Assembly: GCA_963820795.1 (NCBI GenBank)
Contig: CAWGBJ010000015.1
Span: forward strand, 158,872-222,871
Source of the DNA: Roseiarcus sp963820795
GTDB lineage: Bacteria > Pseudomonadota > Alphaproteobacteria > Rhizobiales > Beijerinckiaceae
Length of the DNA stretch: 64,000 bases
Direction of reading: 5' to 3'
Shown: positions 46,231 through 54,129 of the stretch, piece after piece
Layout of the letters: every line of letters starts with the position of its first letter
Position numbering within the stretch: position 1 is the first letter of the stretch
Notes under the pieces: model-generated
Database searches by the model: none
What the model saw: only the letters and a program-made list of their open reading frames with translations
Told to the model about the DNA's origin: nothing
Made by a program: the position numbers and the translations under genes

Positions 46231-48494
46231 TTGACTCCAGCGCCCGCCGCCTCCGGCCCCTCGCCCCCTGACGTGACTGCCGGCGTCGTCGTCGACGTTC
46301 TGGTTCCGGTCGCTGTCGACACCGCCTACAGCTATCGCGCGCCGGCCGGCTTGACGCTCGAGCCGGGCGCCTGCGTCGGCGTGCCGCTCGGCCAGCGCCA
46401 TGCGACCGGCGTCGTCTGGGCCGTGCGGGAAGGCGGCGGCGACAATCTGAAATCGGTGGCGGCGGTCCGCGACTGGCCGCCGCTCGGAAAACCGCTGCGC
46501 GACTTCATCGACTGGACGGCGCGCTGGACGCTCGCGCCGCGCGGCATGGTGCTGCGCATGGCGATCCGGGCGCACGAGGTCATTGAGCCGCCGGCGACGA
46601 AGTACGGCATTGTCGCGACCGGCAAGGCGCCCGCGCGCCTGACGGAAGCGCGCGCCCGCATTCTCGCAGTCCTCGCCGAGGCGGCCGCGCCGACGCCGAA
46701 GGCCGCGCTCGCCGAGCGCGCCGGCTGTTCGCCCGGGGTCATCGACGGCCTGGTCGAGGACGGCGCGCTCATCTGCGTCGCGCTGGCGCCGGAGCGGATC
46801 GCGGCCGACCTCGATCCGGAATTCCGCCCCGCCCTCCTCAATCCGGACCAGCGCCGGGCGGCCGGCGACCTCATGGCGCGCGCCGCCGCCCGGGCCTTCT
46901 CGGCGACCCTGCTCGAAGGCGTGACCGGCTCGGGCAAGACGGAAGTCTATTTCGAGGCGGTCGCGGAGGCCTTGCGGCAGGGGCGGCAGGCGCTGGTGCT
47001 TCTGCCCGAGATCGCGCTGACCGCGCAGTTCCTCGATCGGTTTGCGGCGCGCTTTTGCGCCCGGCCGGCCGAATGGCACTCGGGGCTGACCGGTCGGCAG
47101 CGCGAGCGGGTGTGGGCGGCCGTGGCGAGCGGGGAGGCGCGCGCCGTGGTCGGCGCGCGCTCCGCCCTCTACCTGCCTTTCGCCGATCTCGGCCTCATCG
47201 TCGTCGACGAAGAGCATGACGGCGCCTACAAGCAGGAGGACGGCGTCGTCTACAACGCCCGCGACATGGCGGTCGTGCGCGCCCGGCTCGAGGCGGCGCC
47301 GGTGGTGCTCGCCTCCGCCACGCCGTCGCTCGAGACCCGGATCAATGCGGAGACCGGCCGCTACCGCTGGCTGCGTCTGCCCTCCCGCTTCGGCCCGGCG
47401 ACCCTGCCGCGGCTCACGACCGTCGATCTCAAGCGCGAAGGGCCGCCGCGCGGCCGCTGGCTGTCGCCGAAGGCGATCGCCGGCGTCGAAGCGGCGCGGG
47501 CGCGCGGCGAGCAGGCTCTCCTTTTCCTCAACCGGCGCGGCTATGCGCCGCTCACGCTCTGCCGGTCGTGCGGCCATCGCTTCGAATGCCCCAATTGCTC
47601 GGCCTGGCTGGTCGAGCACCGCTTCCGCGCCGCGCTCGTCTGCCACCATTGCGGGCATGTCGAAGGGCGGCCGAAACTCTGCCCGGCCTGCCACGAGGCG
47701 GACAGCCTGACCGCCTGCGGCCCGGGCGTCGAGCGTCTCGCCGAAGAGGCGGGGCTCCTCTTTCCCGACATCCGCACGCTGACGCTGTCGTCGGATTTTC
47801 CGGGCGGGATCGAGACGCTGCAGACGGCAGCTCGACGCGGCGGCGAGAGGCGAATTCGACCTCGTCATCGGCACCCAGCTCGTCGCCAAGGGCCATAATT
47901 TTCCGCTGCTCACCTTCGTCTGCGTTGTCGACGCCGATGTCGGCCTCGCCAACGCCGATCCACGCGCCGCCGAGCGCACCTTCCAGCTCCTGCGCCAGGC
48001 GACCGGGCGGGCCGGACGCGGCGAACGGGAGGGCCACGCGCTGCTGCAGACCTGGCAGCCGGACCATCCGGTGATCGCAGGCGCTGGTCTCGGGCGACGC
48101 CGAGCGCTTCTACCGGGAGGAGACGGAGCAGCGGCGGATCGGCGGCCTGCCGCCGTTCGGGCGCTTGGCCGCGATCATCGTCTCGGCCGAGGACAAGGGC
48201 GCGGCGGAGGCGCACGCCCGCGCGCTCGCCCGCGCCGCCCATGGCCTCGGCGGAGGCAGGGCCTGGCGGGTCGCCCCGCTCGGCGGCCAGCCGCGGGCGG
48301 ACGAGATCGTCCTGCTCGGCCCGGCCGAGGCGCCGATCGCGGTCTTGAGGCGGCGCCACCGCTTCCGGCTCGCCGCCAAGGCGCCGCGCTCGGCCGACCT
48401 GCAGGGGTTCTTGCGCGCGCTGATCGCCGCCGCGCCGCCGCCGCGCGGCGGCGTGAAGGTCGCAATCGACGTCGATCCGCAGAGTTTTCTGTGA
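46231..48494 (+). CDS. priA: Primosomal replication protein N' (helicase), two frameshifts
   Basis: The first frame (TTG at 46231 with AAAGAGG upstream) gives the DNA-binding domain (VVVDVLVPVAVDTAYSYRAP), Walker A GVTGSGKTEVYFEAV, the DEEH motif LIVVDEEHDGAYKQ, and the zinc-binding cysteines (LCRSCGHRFECPNC and VCHHCGHVEGRPKLCPAC). At about 47824 the frame must shift to read QLDAAARGEFDLVIGTQLVA and QATGRAGRGEREGHALLQTW. Near 48078 it shifts again to read LVSGDAERFYREETEQRRIG and on to DVDPQSFL. Corrected length is about 754 residues, normal. PriA restarts stalled replication forks, so two natural frameshifts are unlikely; sequence error is the simpler reading. Confidence 0.88.
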
Positions 48495-48993
48495 AGAGAT
48501 AGGCGGCTCTTTGCGGCGCGGCGAGCATTGCCCGAGAGCGGGCGGGCCGGGGTCGGGCGAGCCGGCGGCGGGCGGAATTCCCTGGCAACAGGGTAAAGAA
48601 TAGGGACTCTCGGGTTTCTCGGCCCGCCGGCGGCAAAACCGCTTCAAAAACGGCCTGATCTCCGCAGCTTACGGGAGAATTCCCTAGGCAGGCGGAACAG
48701 GGCGTTAATTCGGCGGTGCAGGGCGTTAATTCGGTGAAAACCACGAAACAGGCAATGTCCGCAGACCTCGCTCCGACCGGCGGATTTGCACTGGGCGCAT
48801 CGGGCCAGCGCCGCAAACGACTGTCAGCTACACTTGCCTGGCGGGAGCGACGATCCGACGCAACGGCGCCGGCGTGACAGGCCGCCGGCCGGGCGCCAGA
48901 GTAGGGCCCATGGACGGCCCGCCGATGGGAAGCGCCCCGGCGCCGCCGTCAGCGCGCTCCCGGAAGCGCGCGGCGTATCGGAAGGGCCTGAGA
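48495..48993. repeat. Intergenic region with short direct and inverted repeats
   Basis: No gene is seen in these 499 bases. CAGGGCGTTAATTCGG occurs twice (about 48698 and 48719). CCCTGGCAACAGGG at about 48579 is an interrupted palindrome related to 26879-26892. GAATTCCCT occurs at about 48575 and 48667. Confidence 0.5.
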
Positions 48994-49704
48994 ATGACCG
49001 ATCATCCCGTCGTCAACGAAGACGAGTGGCTCGCCGAGCGCCGAAGCCTGCTGGCGGAAGAGAAGGACTTCACCCGGCTGCGCGACGAGCTTGCCGCCAA
49101 GCGCCGGGCGATGCCGTGGCTCAGGATCGACAAGAATTACCGGTTCGACGGGCCGGAGGGACAAGGCCTCGCGCTTGCCGATCTCTTCGGCGGCAAGCGC
49201 CAGCTCATCGTCTACCACTTCATGTTCGCCCCCGACTGGGAGACGCCCTGCAAGAGCTGCTCGTTCTGGGCCGACGGCTATGACGGCGTCACCGCGCATC
49301 TGGCGGCGCGCGACACCCGCCTCGTCGCCGTCTCGCGCGCCCCGCGGACGAAGCTCGAGGCGACCGCGAGACGAATGGGCTGGACCTTTCCCTGGTATTC
49401 CTCGGACGAGAGCGACTTCAACTACGATTTCCACGTCTCGTTTCGCCCGGAGGAGGTCGTCGGCGGCGCGATCCGCTACAATTTCGCCCCGACCACGACG
49501 ACAATGACCGATCTGCCCGGGATCAGCGCGTTCATCCGCGAGCCGGACGGCGCGATCTATCGCAGCTATTCGGCCTATGCGCGCGGCCTCGACATGCTCA
49601 ATCCCGCGTACCAGCTGCTCGACATCACCGCGCTCGGACGCCAGGAGGGCGATTTGCCCAATCCGATGGCCTGGGTGAAGCTGCACGACGAATACGCGAG
49701 TTAG
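48994..49704 (+). CDS. DUF899-family thioredoxin-like protein
   Basis: 236 residues from ATG 48994 (MTDHPVVNEDEWLAERRSLL). The thioredoxin-like fold carries RQLIVYHFMFAPDWETPCKS with cysteines in CKSC, and RAPRTKLEATARRMGWTFPW, typical of DUF899 proteins, often annotated as dithiol-disulfide isomerase-like. The reaction is not established. The upstream in-frame ATG at 48874 adds 40 arginine/proline-rich residues and is unlikely. Single gene. Confidence 0.85.
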   Translation: MTDHPVVNEDEWLAERRSLLAEEKDFTRLRDELAAKRRAMPWLRIDKNYRFDGPEGQGLALADLFGGKRQLIVYHFMFAPDWETPCKSCSFWADGYDGVTAHLAARDTRLVAVSRAPRTKLEATARRMGWTFPWYSSDESDFNYDFHVSFRPEEVVGGAIRYNFAPTTTTMTDLPGISAFIREPDGAIYRSYSAYARGLDMLNPAYQLLDITALGRQEGDLPNPMAWVKLHDEYAS

Positions 49705-49871
49705 GGGTCAGAATCCGACACTTGACATCATGTCGGATCGGCCTGGCGAAAGGGCTAATACAATCGACCCTTTGCTGCGGTTCTTGGTCGGTCCCGGTAC
49801 GGAAGCAATGCCCGAGGAGCGACCGTCCTGAGAGAAGCTTCGAACGCGTCTGTTCGATCCGAAGCATCGTA

Positions 49872-50170
49872 CTCGGCCTTGGCGATGTCGCGATTCAAAG
49901 TGCGGGCGTCACGCTGCTGAAGGGCGACCTTCAGGGCATCGTGACGGCGCGTCGCCTATCGCGAGCAACGATGGGCGACATCCGGCAGAATCTCTTCTTT
50001 GCCTTCATCTACAACGCCGTCGGCGTGCCGAGCGCCGCTGGCGTCCTCTATCCGGTCTTCGGCCTGCTGCTGTCGCCGATCATCGCCGCCGCCGCGATGG
50101 CGTTGTCGTCGGTCAGCGTCATCGGCAACGCGGCTGCGCTTGCGCAGCGTACGGCTGGGATAAGGAGCGC
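49872..50170 (+). pseudogene. Copper-type P1B ATPase, C-terminal remnant
   Basis: The frame gives GLGDVAIQSAGVTLLKGDLQ, GIVTARRLSRATMGDIRQNL, FFAFIYNAVGVPSAAGVLYP and PIIAAAAMALSSVSVIGNA. These are the last cytoplasmic hinge and the last two membrane helices of CopA-type heavy-metal ATPases. The phosphorylation domain and earlier helices are missing, and the final residues are out of frame. No function can remain. Confidence 0.75.
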
Positions 50171-50259
50171 TAGTAGAGCGTCGATGTAGCCCGCGAAGAT
50201 CGCAGAGCCATACGAATCGCACCCGTCAACTAGAGCAGGACCCAATTAGACGAAACCAA

Positions 50260-50360
50260 CGTCGTCATCGCGAGCGCAGCGTGACGATCCAGGGGCCGGC
50301 GCCGCAGCCCTACGATCCCCTGGATCGCCACGTCGCTTCGCTCCTCGCGATGACGATTAG
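50260..50360. repeat. Palindromic intergenic element (REP-like)
   Basis: GTCATCGCGAGCGCAGCG with GATCCAGGGG (50264-50297) and the near complement CCCCTGGATCGCCACG with GAGGTC-like end CTCCTCGCGATGAC (50318-50353) form a long imperfect hairpin. Palindromes with these arms are scattered through genomes of Bradyrhizobium and relatives. Confidence 0.7.
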
Positions 50361-50377
50361 TCACAGCGCGACGTGCT

Positions 50378-50746
50378 CTAGCAAACACTGTTGTGGCAAT
50401 TCCGCCGACATTGCGCTCTCTGCAAAAGCGGCTTCTTATTGCAATTGGCAAGGCAAGCCAGGCAGGTCGGACCTATACCGCCGTCGCCACTCCCAGGCCC
50501 ACCGCCCCCGCCGCCACCGCCCACGCCGCCGCCACCGCCAAGGGAGTTGGACAAGAAGCAACTGTCGCGGCATGCAAAGGGATCGTCGGCCTGATCGCAA
50601 TTGCTGAGGCAGAACAGGAGCGGTAGCGCGGGCACAACGCCGCCGCTGCTCGAGGCGACGCGGCTGGGGCCTCCGGTTCTATAACTACCGCGTGTCCGAT
50701 AGAGAGCTTGTTCTGCAGTGAATCCCGGAATTTTTAAGACCTCCAT
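50378..50746 (-). CDS. Candidate RiPP precursor 1: leader peptide plus two CX3C pairs
   Basis: 122 residues from ATG 50746, with GGAG seven bases upstream. The start MEVLKIPGFTAEQALYRTRG contains the leader motif IPGFTAEQALY shared in part with the neighbouring short ORFs. The body has two cysteine units, each of the form C-x3-C...C-x3-C (CLSNC, 8 residues, CRDSC; then CLANC, 10 residues, CRRNC). They are joined by a glycine linker (GGGGVGGGGGGGGPG), with a last cysteine at the C-terminus. Eleven cysteines in all. I infer a precursor that is processed by the nearby protease into one or two disulfide-braced or modified peptides. No characterised relative is known to me. Confidence 0.6.
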   Translation of the reverse strand: MEVLKIPGFTAEQALYRTRGSYRTGGPSRVASSSGGVVPALPLLFCLSNCDQADDPFACRDSCFLSNSLGGGGGVGGGGGGGGPGSGDGGIGPTCLACLANCNKKPLLQRAQCRRNCHNSVC

Positions 50747-50891
50747 CTCTCGTCTCCTTTCAGCGCTCAAAACTCTAAACTCTCACGGCGAGCTACATTT
50801 GCGCGCGAAGTCACCGCCGATCGCGTCGCACACGCTTGTTCAACCCGCCGATGCGCAACCGATATGAGTTTGAGGACGGCCCGCCTACTAA

Positions 50892-51125
50892 TTAGCAGAA
50901 ATCAATGTACTCACATTCCCAAGGGGTACAACAGAAAGAGACGCATTGATTCACACGGTGGCAATTAGGGCCGCCAAGCTGCGCCGGTTGCACGGCGCCG
51001 AGCCTCCCGGCAGAGCTTCCGCTCGAGCGGTAGGTTGCAAGGGAAACGTAGATCGACGCCTCCGCATTGAATCCAGGAATTAGGTGGGCGCTCGCCTTGC
51101 GATTTGTTACACTCTTCTTTGCCAT
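50892..51125 (-). CDS. Candidate RiPP precursor 2
   Basis: 77 residues from ATG 51125, with GAGAGGAG about ten bases upstream. The basic start MAKKSVTNRKASAH leads to the leader motif IPGFNAEASIY. The C-terminal core has six cysteines (CHRVNQCVSFCCTPWECEYI and a final C). Same strand and neighbours as precursor 1. An upstream ATG at 51227 belongs to a shadow frame overlapping precursor 3. Function inferred from leader similarity and position only. Confidence 0.6.
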   Translation of the reverse strand: MAKKSVTNRKASAHLIPGFNAEASIYVSLATYRSSGSSAGRLGAVQPAQLGGPNCHRVNQCVSFCCTPWECEYIDFC

Positions 51126-51174
51126 TCCAATAACTCCTCTCCGTTGACTTTCATCAAAATGGGGGATCACCGAT

Positions 51175-51285
51175 CTAACATAATATAGGTATCCCAACAG
51201 ACGGTGCGTAGAGTGAAGCCTCGGCATCGAATCCAGGCATTCGTAGTTCAGACTGTTTCTTGGTCTTCAAGCTCTTCCTGGCCAT
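51175..51285 (-). CDS. Candidate RiPP precursor 3, short
   Basis: 36 residues from ATG 51285: MARKSLKTKKQSELRMPGFD then AEASLYAPSVGIPILC. GAGGAG precedes the start (RC of 51292-51297). The leader motif is PGFDAEASLY and the core is about ten residues ending in a single cysteine. Too short for usual gene finding, but the leader match, the ribosome-binding site and the position support it. It may encode a minimal peptide, or be truncated. Confidence 0.55.
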   Translation of the reverse strand: MARKSLKTKKQSELRMPGFDAEASLYAPSVGIPILC

Positions 51286-51329
51286 TTTAACTTCTCCTCT
51301 TAGGTAAGTGTTTTGTGACTGGAGCCGCT

Positions 51330-52239
51330 TTACCGGTCATAGTACGGCGATATCTTGGTCACCAGGAATGGGAATTCTTCGGTGACATCGACACGAACAA
51401 AGGACTTCTCGGGAAAGCCCGTGGTGCGGTGGGTGAATGAGAAGATGACCTCGACGATGTTGCGCGCGCCGCTCAACGGCGAGGGCTGTACGTCCACGCT
51501 GGTCAATCCAAGATTGTCGCCAAAAGCTTCCGCCACTCTGGCGTAGATTGTCGGGTAGCGCACCGCGAGGTAGTTCATCGCCCGGTTCTCATCGGTCGCG
51601 CCGGCATTGTCCGTCATCTGTATGATCGTATCGAACAGCTCCCTGGCCGCGGCTCCGAACCGCTCGGCCGGTATGCTGTCCGGCCGGGGAATTGCCTCGA
51701 TCAGCGCATCCTTCGAGAAGGTGTAGATCTGGTCGAACGCCACAATCGGGATCATCAGCCCGTTGCAGTATTCCGGTGGGGCGATGGGGCCGCGGACCCC
51801 GATGACCGTGCTGATCCATGGGACCGGATCAGGGGGCCCGCGGAGAGCCCCGATGAGCAGGTCGAGATCGGCCGGATCGCGCGGCTGCAGGATGTAGGTT
51901 TCGAGTCCCTGAACCGTTAGGACCCAGCATAATTGCCGCGCGAGATAGCGGTTTTCGCGTTGCGACAGGACGTTTTGAAACGCCTGTCGATCCGTGCTGC
52001 CAGCGGTTTCCGCCCGCCCGGTGGCCTGCGCCAGCTCCTTTTCCACCGATGGGCGCGGGAAACGAGTTCTCGATCTGGCCCAGCGCATAAATATAAGAGG
52101 CAGGCGAACCCGCTGCGGCGCCGCAGGTCGGACAGGGCGCTGGCTGCGCCGGTGCTACCGTATCGACGGCGACCTGGGATGGTCTCGCCTCATTCGTGGC
52201 GCCGCCGGCTGACAGTTCAGCGACTTCATTCTGATCCAT
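51330..52239 (-). CDS. PatG-like (cyanobactin maturation) domain protein, one frameshift near 52055
   Basis: From ATG 52239 (GGAGG upstream) the first frame gives a leader with a CPTCG zinc-type motif and SYIYALGQIENSF. One base must be skipped at about 52055, after which RPSVEKELAQATGRAETAGS and LARQLCWVLTVQGLETYILQ follow, ending in FVRVDVTEEFPFLVTKISPY at 51330. Corrected length is about 303 residues. This resembles the C-terminal region of PatA/PatG-family proteins, which accompany the subtilisin domain in cyanobactin maturation. Here the domain is a separate gene downstream of the protease gene. Its biochemical role is not known; the frameshift may be a sequence error. Confidence 0.65.
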
Positions 52240-52278
52240 CGTTTCCTCCATTGAAAATTGACGTTGAGCCAATCGCGG

Positions 52279-52488
52279 CTACCTGCCGCGCCGGCTCGAA
52301 AAGCTCATCCAACTGTTCAGCGCGGCCGCGCGGCGTTCGCAGCCCCCGCAGGGACGGATGCCGGCCGCGTAGGTCATCCGCTTCAGGACATCGCCGAGGC
52401 CGATGTCCTCGTCGGTGACGAAACCGGGAAGATGGACGCGATGAGCGGGGCGTTCGCTCTGCCGATTGTCGCCCTCTTTGCCTGTCAG
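52279..52488 (-). CDS. Small CGGC-motif protein overlapping the protease stop
   Basis: 69 residues if translation starts at CTG 52488, which has AAGGAGG nine bases upstream and overlaps the protease stop by four bases (CTGA). No ATG is available upstream without running far into the protease gene. The C-terminal part, GLGDVLKRMTYAAGIRPCGG then CERRAAALNSWMSFSSRRGR, is compact. It has a CGGC motif (residues about 47-50) and resembles small proteins I have seen near similar peptidase clusters. Tight coupling with the protease argues for a shared role, perhaps as a partner or redox helper. The function is unknown. Confidence 0.5.
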   Translation of the reverse strand: MTGKEGDNRQSERPAHRVHLPGFVTDEDIGLGDVLKRMTYAAGIRPCGGCERRAAALNSWMSFSSRRGR

Positions 52489-53369
52489 GACGCGGTCCTC
52501 CTTGTCACCTGAGATTTCATGAGCCCATAGGCCGCCCACGCATTCATGAGCGGAGGCGTCACCGTCGTTCGCCGTCCGGCAATCGCCTGCGTCACGGCGG
52601 CCCTCACGTCGGCAGCGTTCGCGGCCGGGAATTCCGACCAAAGAAGGGCGAGGGCGCCAGCGACGAACGGCGCGGCGACGCTGGTGCCGCCTAGCGTGAG
52701 CGACTTGCCGTCGACGCCTAGGCTCGCGATCGCCTCCCCGGGCGCGCTCAGGCCCCTAAGCCCCAAGGAGCGTCCCAGGTTCGACTCGCGCGTCGGTCTT
52801 CCCTGCGCGTCGCAGGCCGCGACGGGAATGACCCAGGGGTGGCGCGTGATGATCGTGCCGCCGACGGAGCCCTGGTTGCCCGCCGCGGCGACCACGATCA
52901 CGCCCTTTCTCGCGGCGTGATCCAGCGCCTCGCGGAGCGCGCGTTCCCCTTTGGCGAAGGATTGCGTGAGAGCGAGGCTCAAATTGAGGATTCGCGCTCC
53001 CGCCTCGACGCACGTGAGGATTGCCGCCGCGAGGTCCTTTGGAGTGGCGCTTGGCATCTCTTTGTTGTCGGGAGCGTCGGCGAAGATTGGATATGCCAAC
53101 AACGTGCAGTTGGGGCAGATGGCCGGCGCAGGCGAGCCGCGTTTGGCGACGAGGATGCCCGCCATGAAGGTCCCATGCAGGCAGGCGAGGCTATCGGCCT
53201 TCGAGCAGGCGCCGCTCGCTTTGCCCGGAAGCTCGCGGATCTCATTCCCCGCCAGGTCGGGGTGATCCATGGCGACAGGCCCATCGATCAGCCCGATGAC
53301 CACCTCCGGCTGTCCGGTCGAAAGCCGCATCAATGCGCTGAGTCCGACCAACTCCAGAGCGTTTGCCAT
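52485..53369 (-). CDS. Subtilisin-like (S8) protease, candidate maturation protease
   Basis: 294 residues from ATG 53369 (GAGGGG upstream; a TTG four codons earlier is less likely). The catalytic triad is clear: aspartate in VVIGLIDGPVAMDHPD, histidine in CLHGTFMAGILVAKR, serine in LGGTSVAAPFVAGALAL. The oxyanion asparagine is in VVAAAGNQGSVGG. There is no signal peptide and no prodomain, so it is probably cytoplasmic like PatA/PatG-type maturation proteases. It would cleave leader peptides from the neighbouring precursors. The stop overlaps the small CGGC gene. Confidence 0.8.
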   Translation of the reverse strand: MANALELVGLSALMRLSTGQPEVVIGLIDGPVAMDHPDLAGNEIRELPGKASGACSKADSLACLHGTFMAGILVAKRGSPAPAICPNCTLLAYPIFADAPDNKEMPSATPKDLAAAILTCVEAGARILNLSLALTQSFAKGERALREALDHAARKGVIVVAAAGNQGSVGGTIITRHPWVIPVAACDAQGRPTRESNLGRSLGLRGLSAPGEAIASLGVDGKSLTLGGTSVAAPFVAGALALLWSEFPAANAADVRAAVTQAIAGRRTTVTPPLMNAWAAYGLMKSQVTRRTAS

Positions 53370-53443
53370 CGCCCCTCGCAAGCCCCCCTTGCGGCGTCTA
53401 GTTCAATCGATGCCTTCTGAAATAGGCCAATTCGCACAAGACC

Positions 53444-53677
53444 TCAGAAGAGAGAGCCGCCAATCGTGAAAGGAGGGAGGCCGCCAAAGAACCGGCAGGT
53501 GAGATCGTCACCGCCGTTTGCCAGGCATCTCAAATATGAGCCCAAATCCACGCCAGACTGGATTCTAAACTGTGGGGTGGTTCTTCCACCCGGATAGTTG
53601 CTGAAACCCGGTACCCGTCGGTATATACCTACGGTTGGGTTCAATGACAATTCTGCAGTATATCCTGGGATGTTCAT
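53444..53677 (-). CDS. Candidate RiPP precursor 4
   Basis: 77 residues from ATG 53677 with GAGG seven bases upstream. The start MNIPGYTAELSLNPTVGIYR carries a variant leader motif IPGYTAELSL. The core is rich in glycine, proline and aromatics (VPGFSNYPGGRTTPQFR) with only two cysteines (LRCLANGGDDLTCRF), so the product would differ from precursors 1 and 2. It is the first gene of the cluster, 74 bases upstream of the protease. Confidence 0.6.
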   Translation of the reverse strand: MNIPGYTAELSLNPTVGIYRRVPGFSNYPGGRTTPQFRIQSGVDLGSYLRCLANGGDDLTCRFFGGLPPFTIGGSLF

Positions 53678-54129
53678 ATCATACCTCGCGATCGGAAGAT
53701 CTCATAGAAAATTTCAGATGACCTGCTTACGCTAGTCTAATTTTGTTCGGGTTTTGATCCGATCCCCGCTACAAAACAGATCTACGCCCGCTTCATTGAT
53801 ACATTCGCCGGCACATAGCCGCCCCTGCTGCAGTTATTCTCACAATGGCAAGACGCATATGCACATCCTGGCAAGCAGAGAAGCCGCGCAAAGATGCCGC
53901 AGCCGGCAGGCACGCCACCTACTTGGCAGTGCATGTTGCGGTGCAGTCGAGTTGCGCCACATCACCTTGACCTGTCGCCAGCACGCTCGACACTTTGGCA
54001 ATCCCAGTTCAAAATTCTTGGCGAACTGACCCGGCGGCCGGTCAGTGCTTCAATTTGACAAAGCAACTGCACCTTTTCACTGAAAAAGTGATAGAGCCTT
54101 TGCGCAGTTAAGAAAATAGGTGAAACTAC
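53678..54129. promoter_or_regulatory. Intergenic region upstream of the peptide cluster
   Basis: These 452 bases separate the cluster from the two-component genes and presumably contain the cluster promoter; the part next to precursor 4 is A/T-richer. It also contains a possible cysteine-rich ORF (53782-53934). No clear operator is identified. Confidence 0.4.
53782..53934 (-). CDS. Possible cysteine-rich short ORF, low confidence
   Basis: A 50-residue frame from ATG 53934 has seven cysteines including CLPGC and CENNC (two CX3C pairs, six residues apart), similar in spacing style to precursor 1. There is no clear ribosome-binding site and no PGF-type leader. An overlapping frame ends DCTATCTAK. 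It may be the remains of another precursor, or chance. Confidence 0.25.
   Translation of the reverse strand: MHCQVGGVPAGCGIFARLLCLPGCAYASCHCENNCSRGGYVPANVSMKRA

Noticed and set aside
50391..50594. Proline-rich plus-strand frame (PPPPPPTPPPP)
   Set aside because: It is the antisense of the glycine linker in precursor 1.
50770..50770. Upstream start of precursor 1 (MSAERRREMEV)
   Set aside because: The ribosome-binding site GGAG lies between it and the ATG at 50746, so the later start is better.
53754..54029. Plus-strand frame of 91 residues
   Set aside because: No ribosome-binding site, no family resemblance, opposite to the cluster direction.
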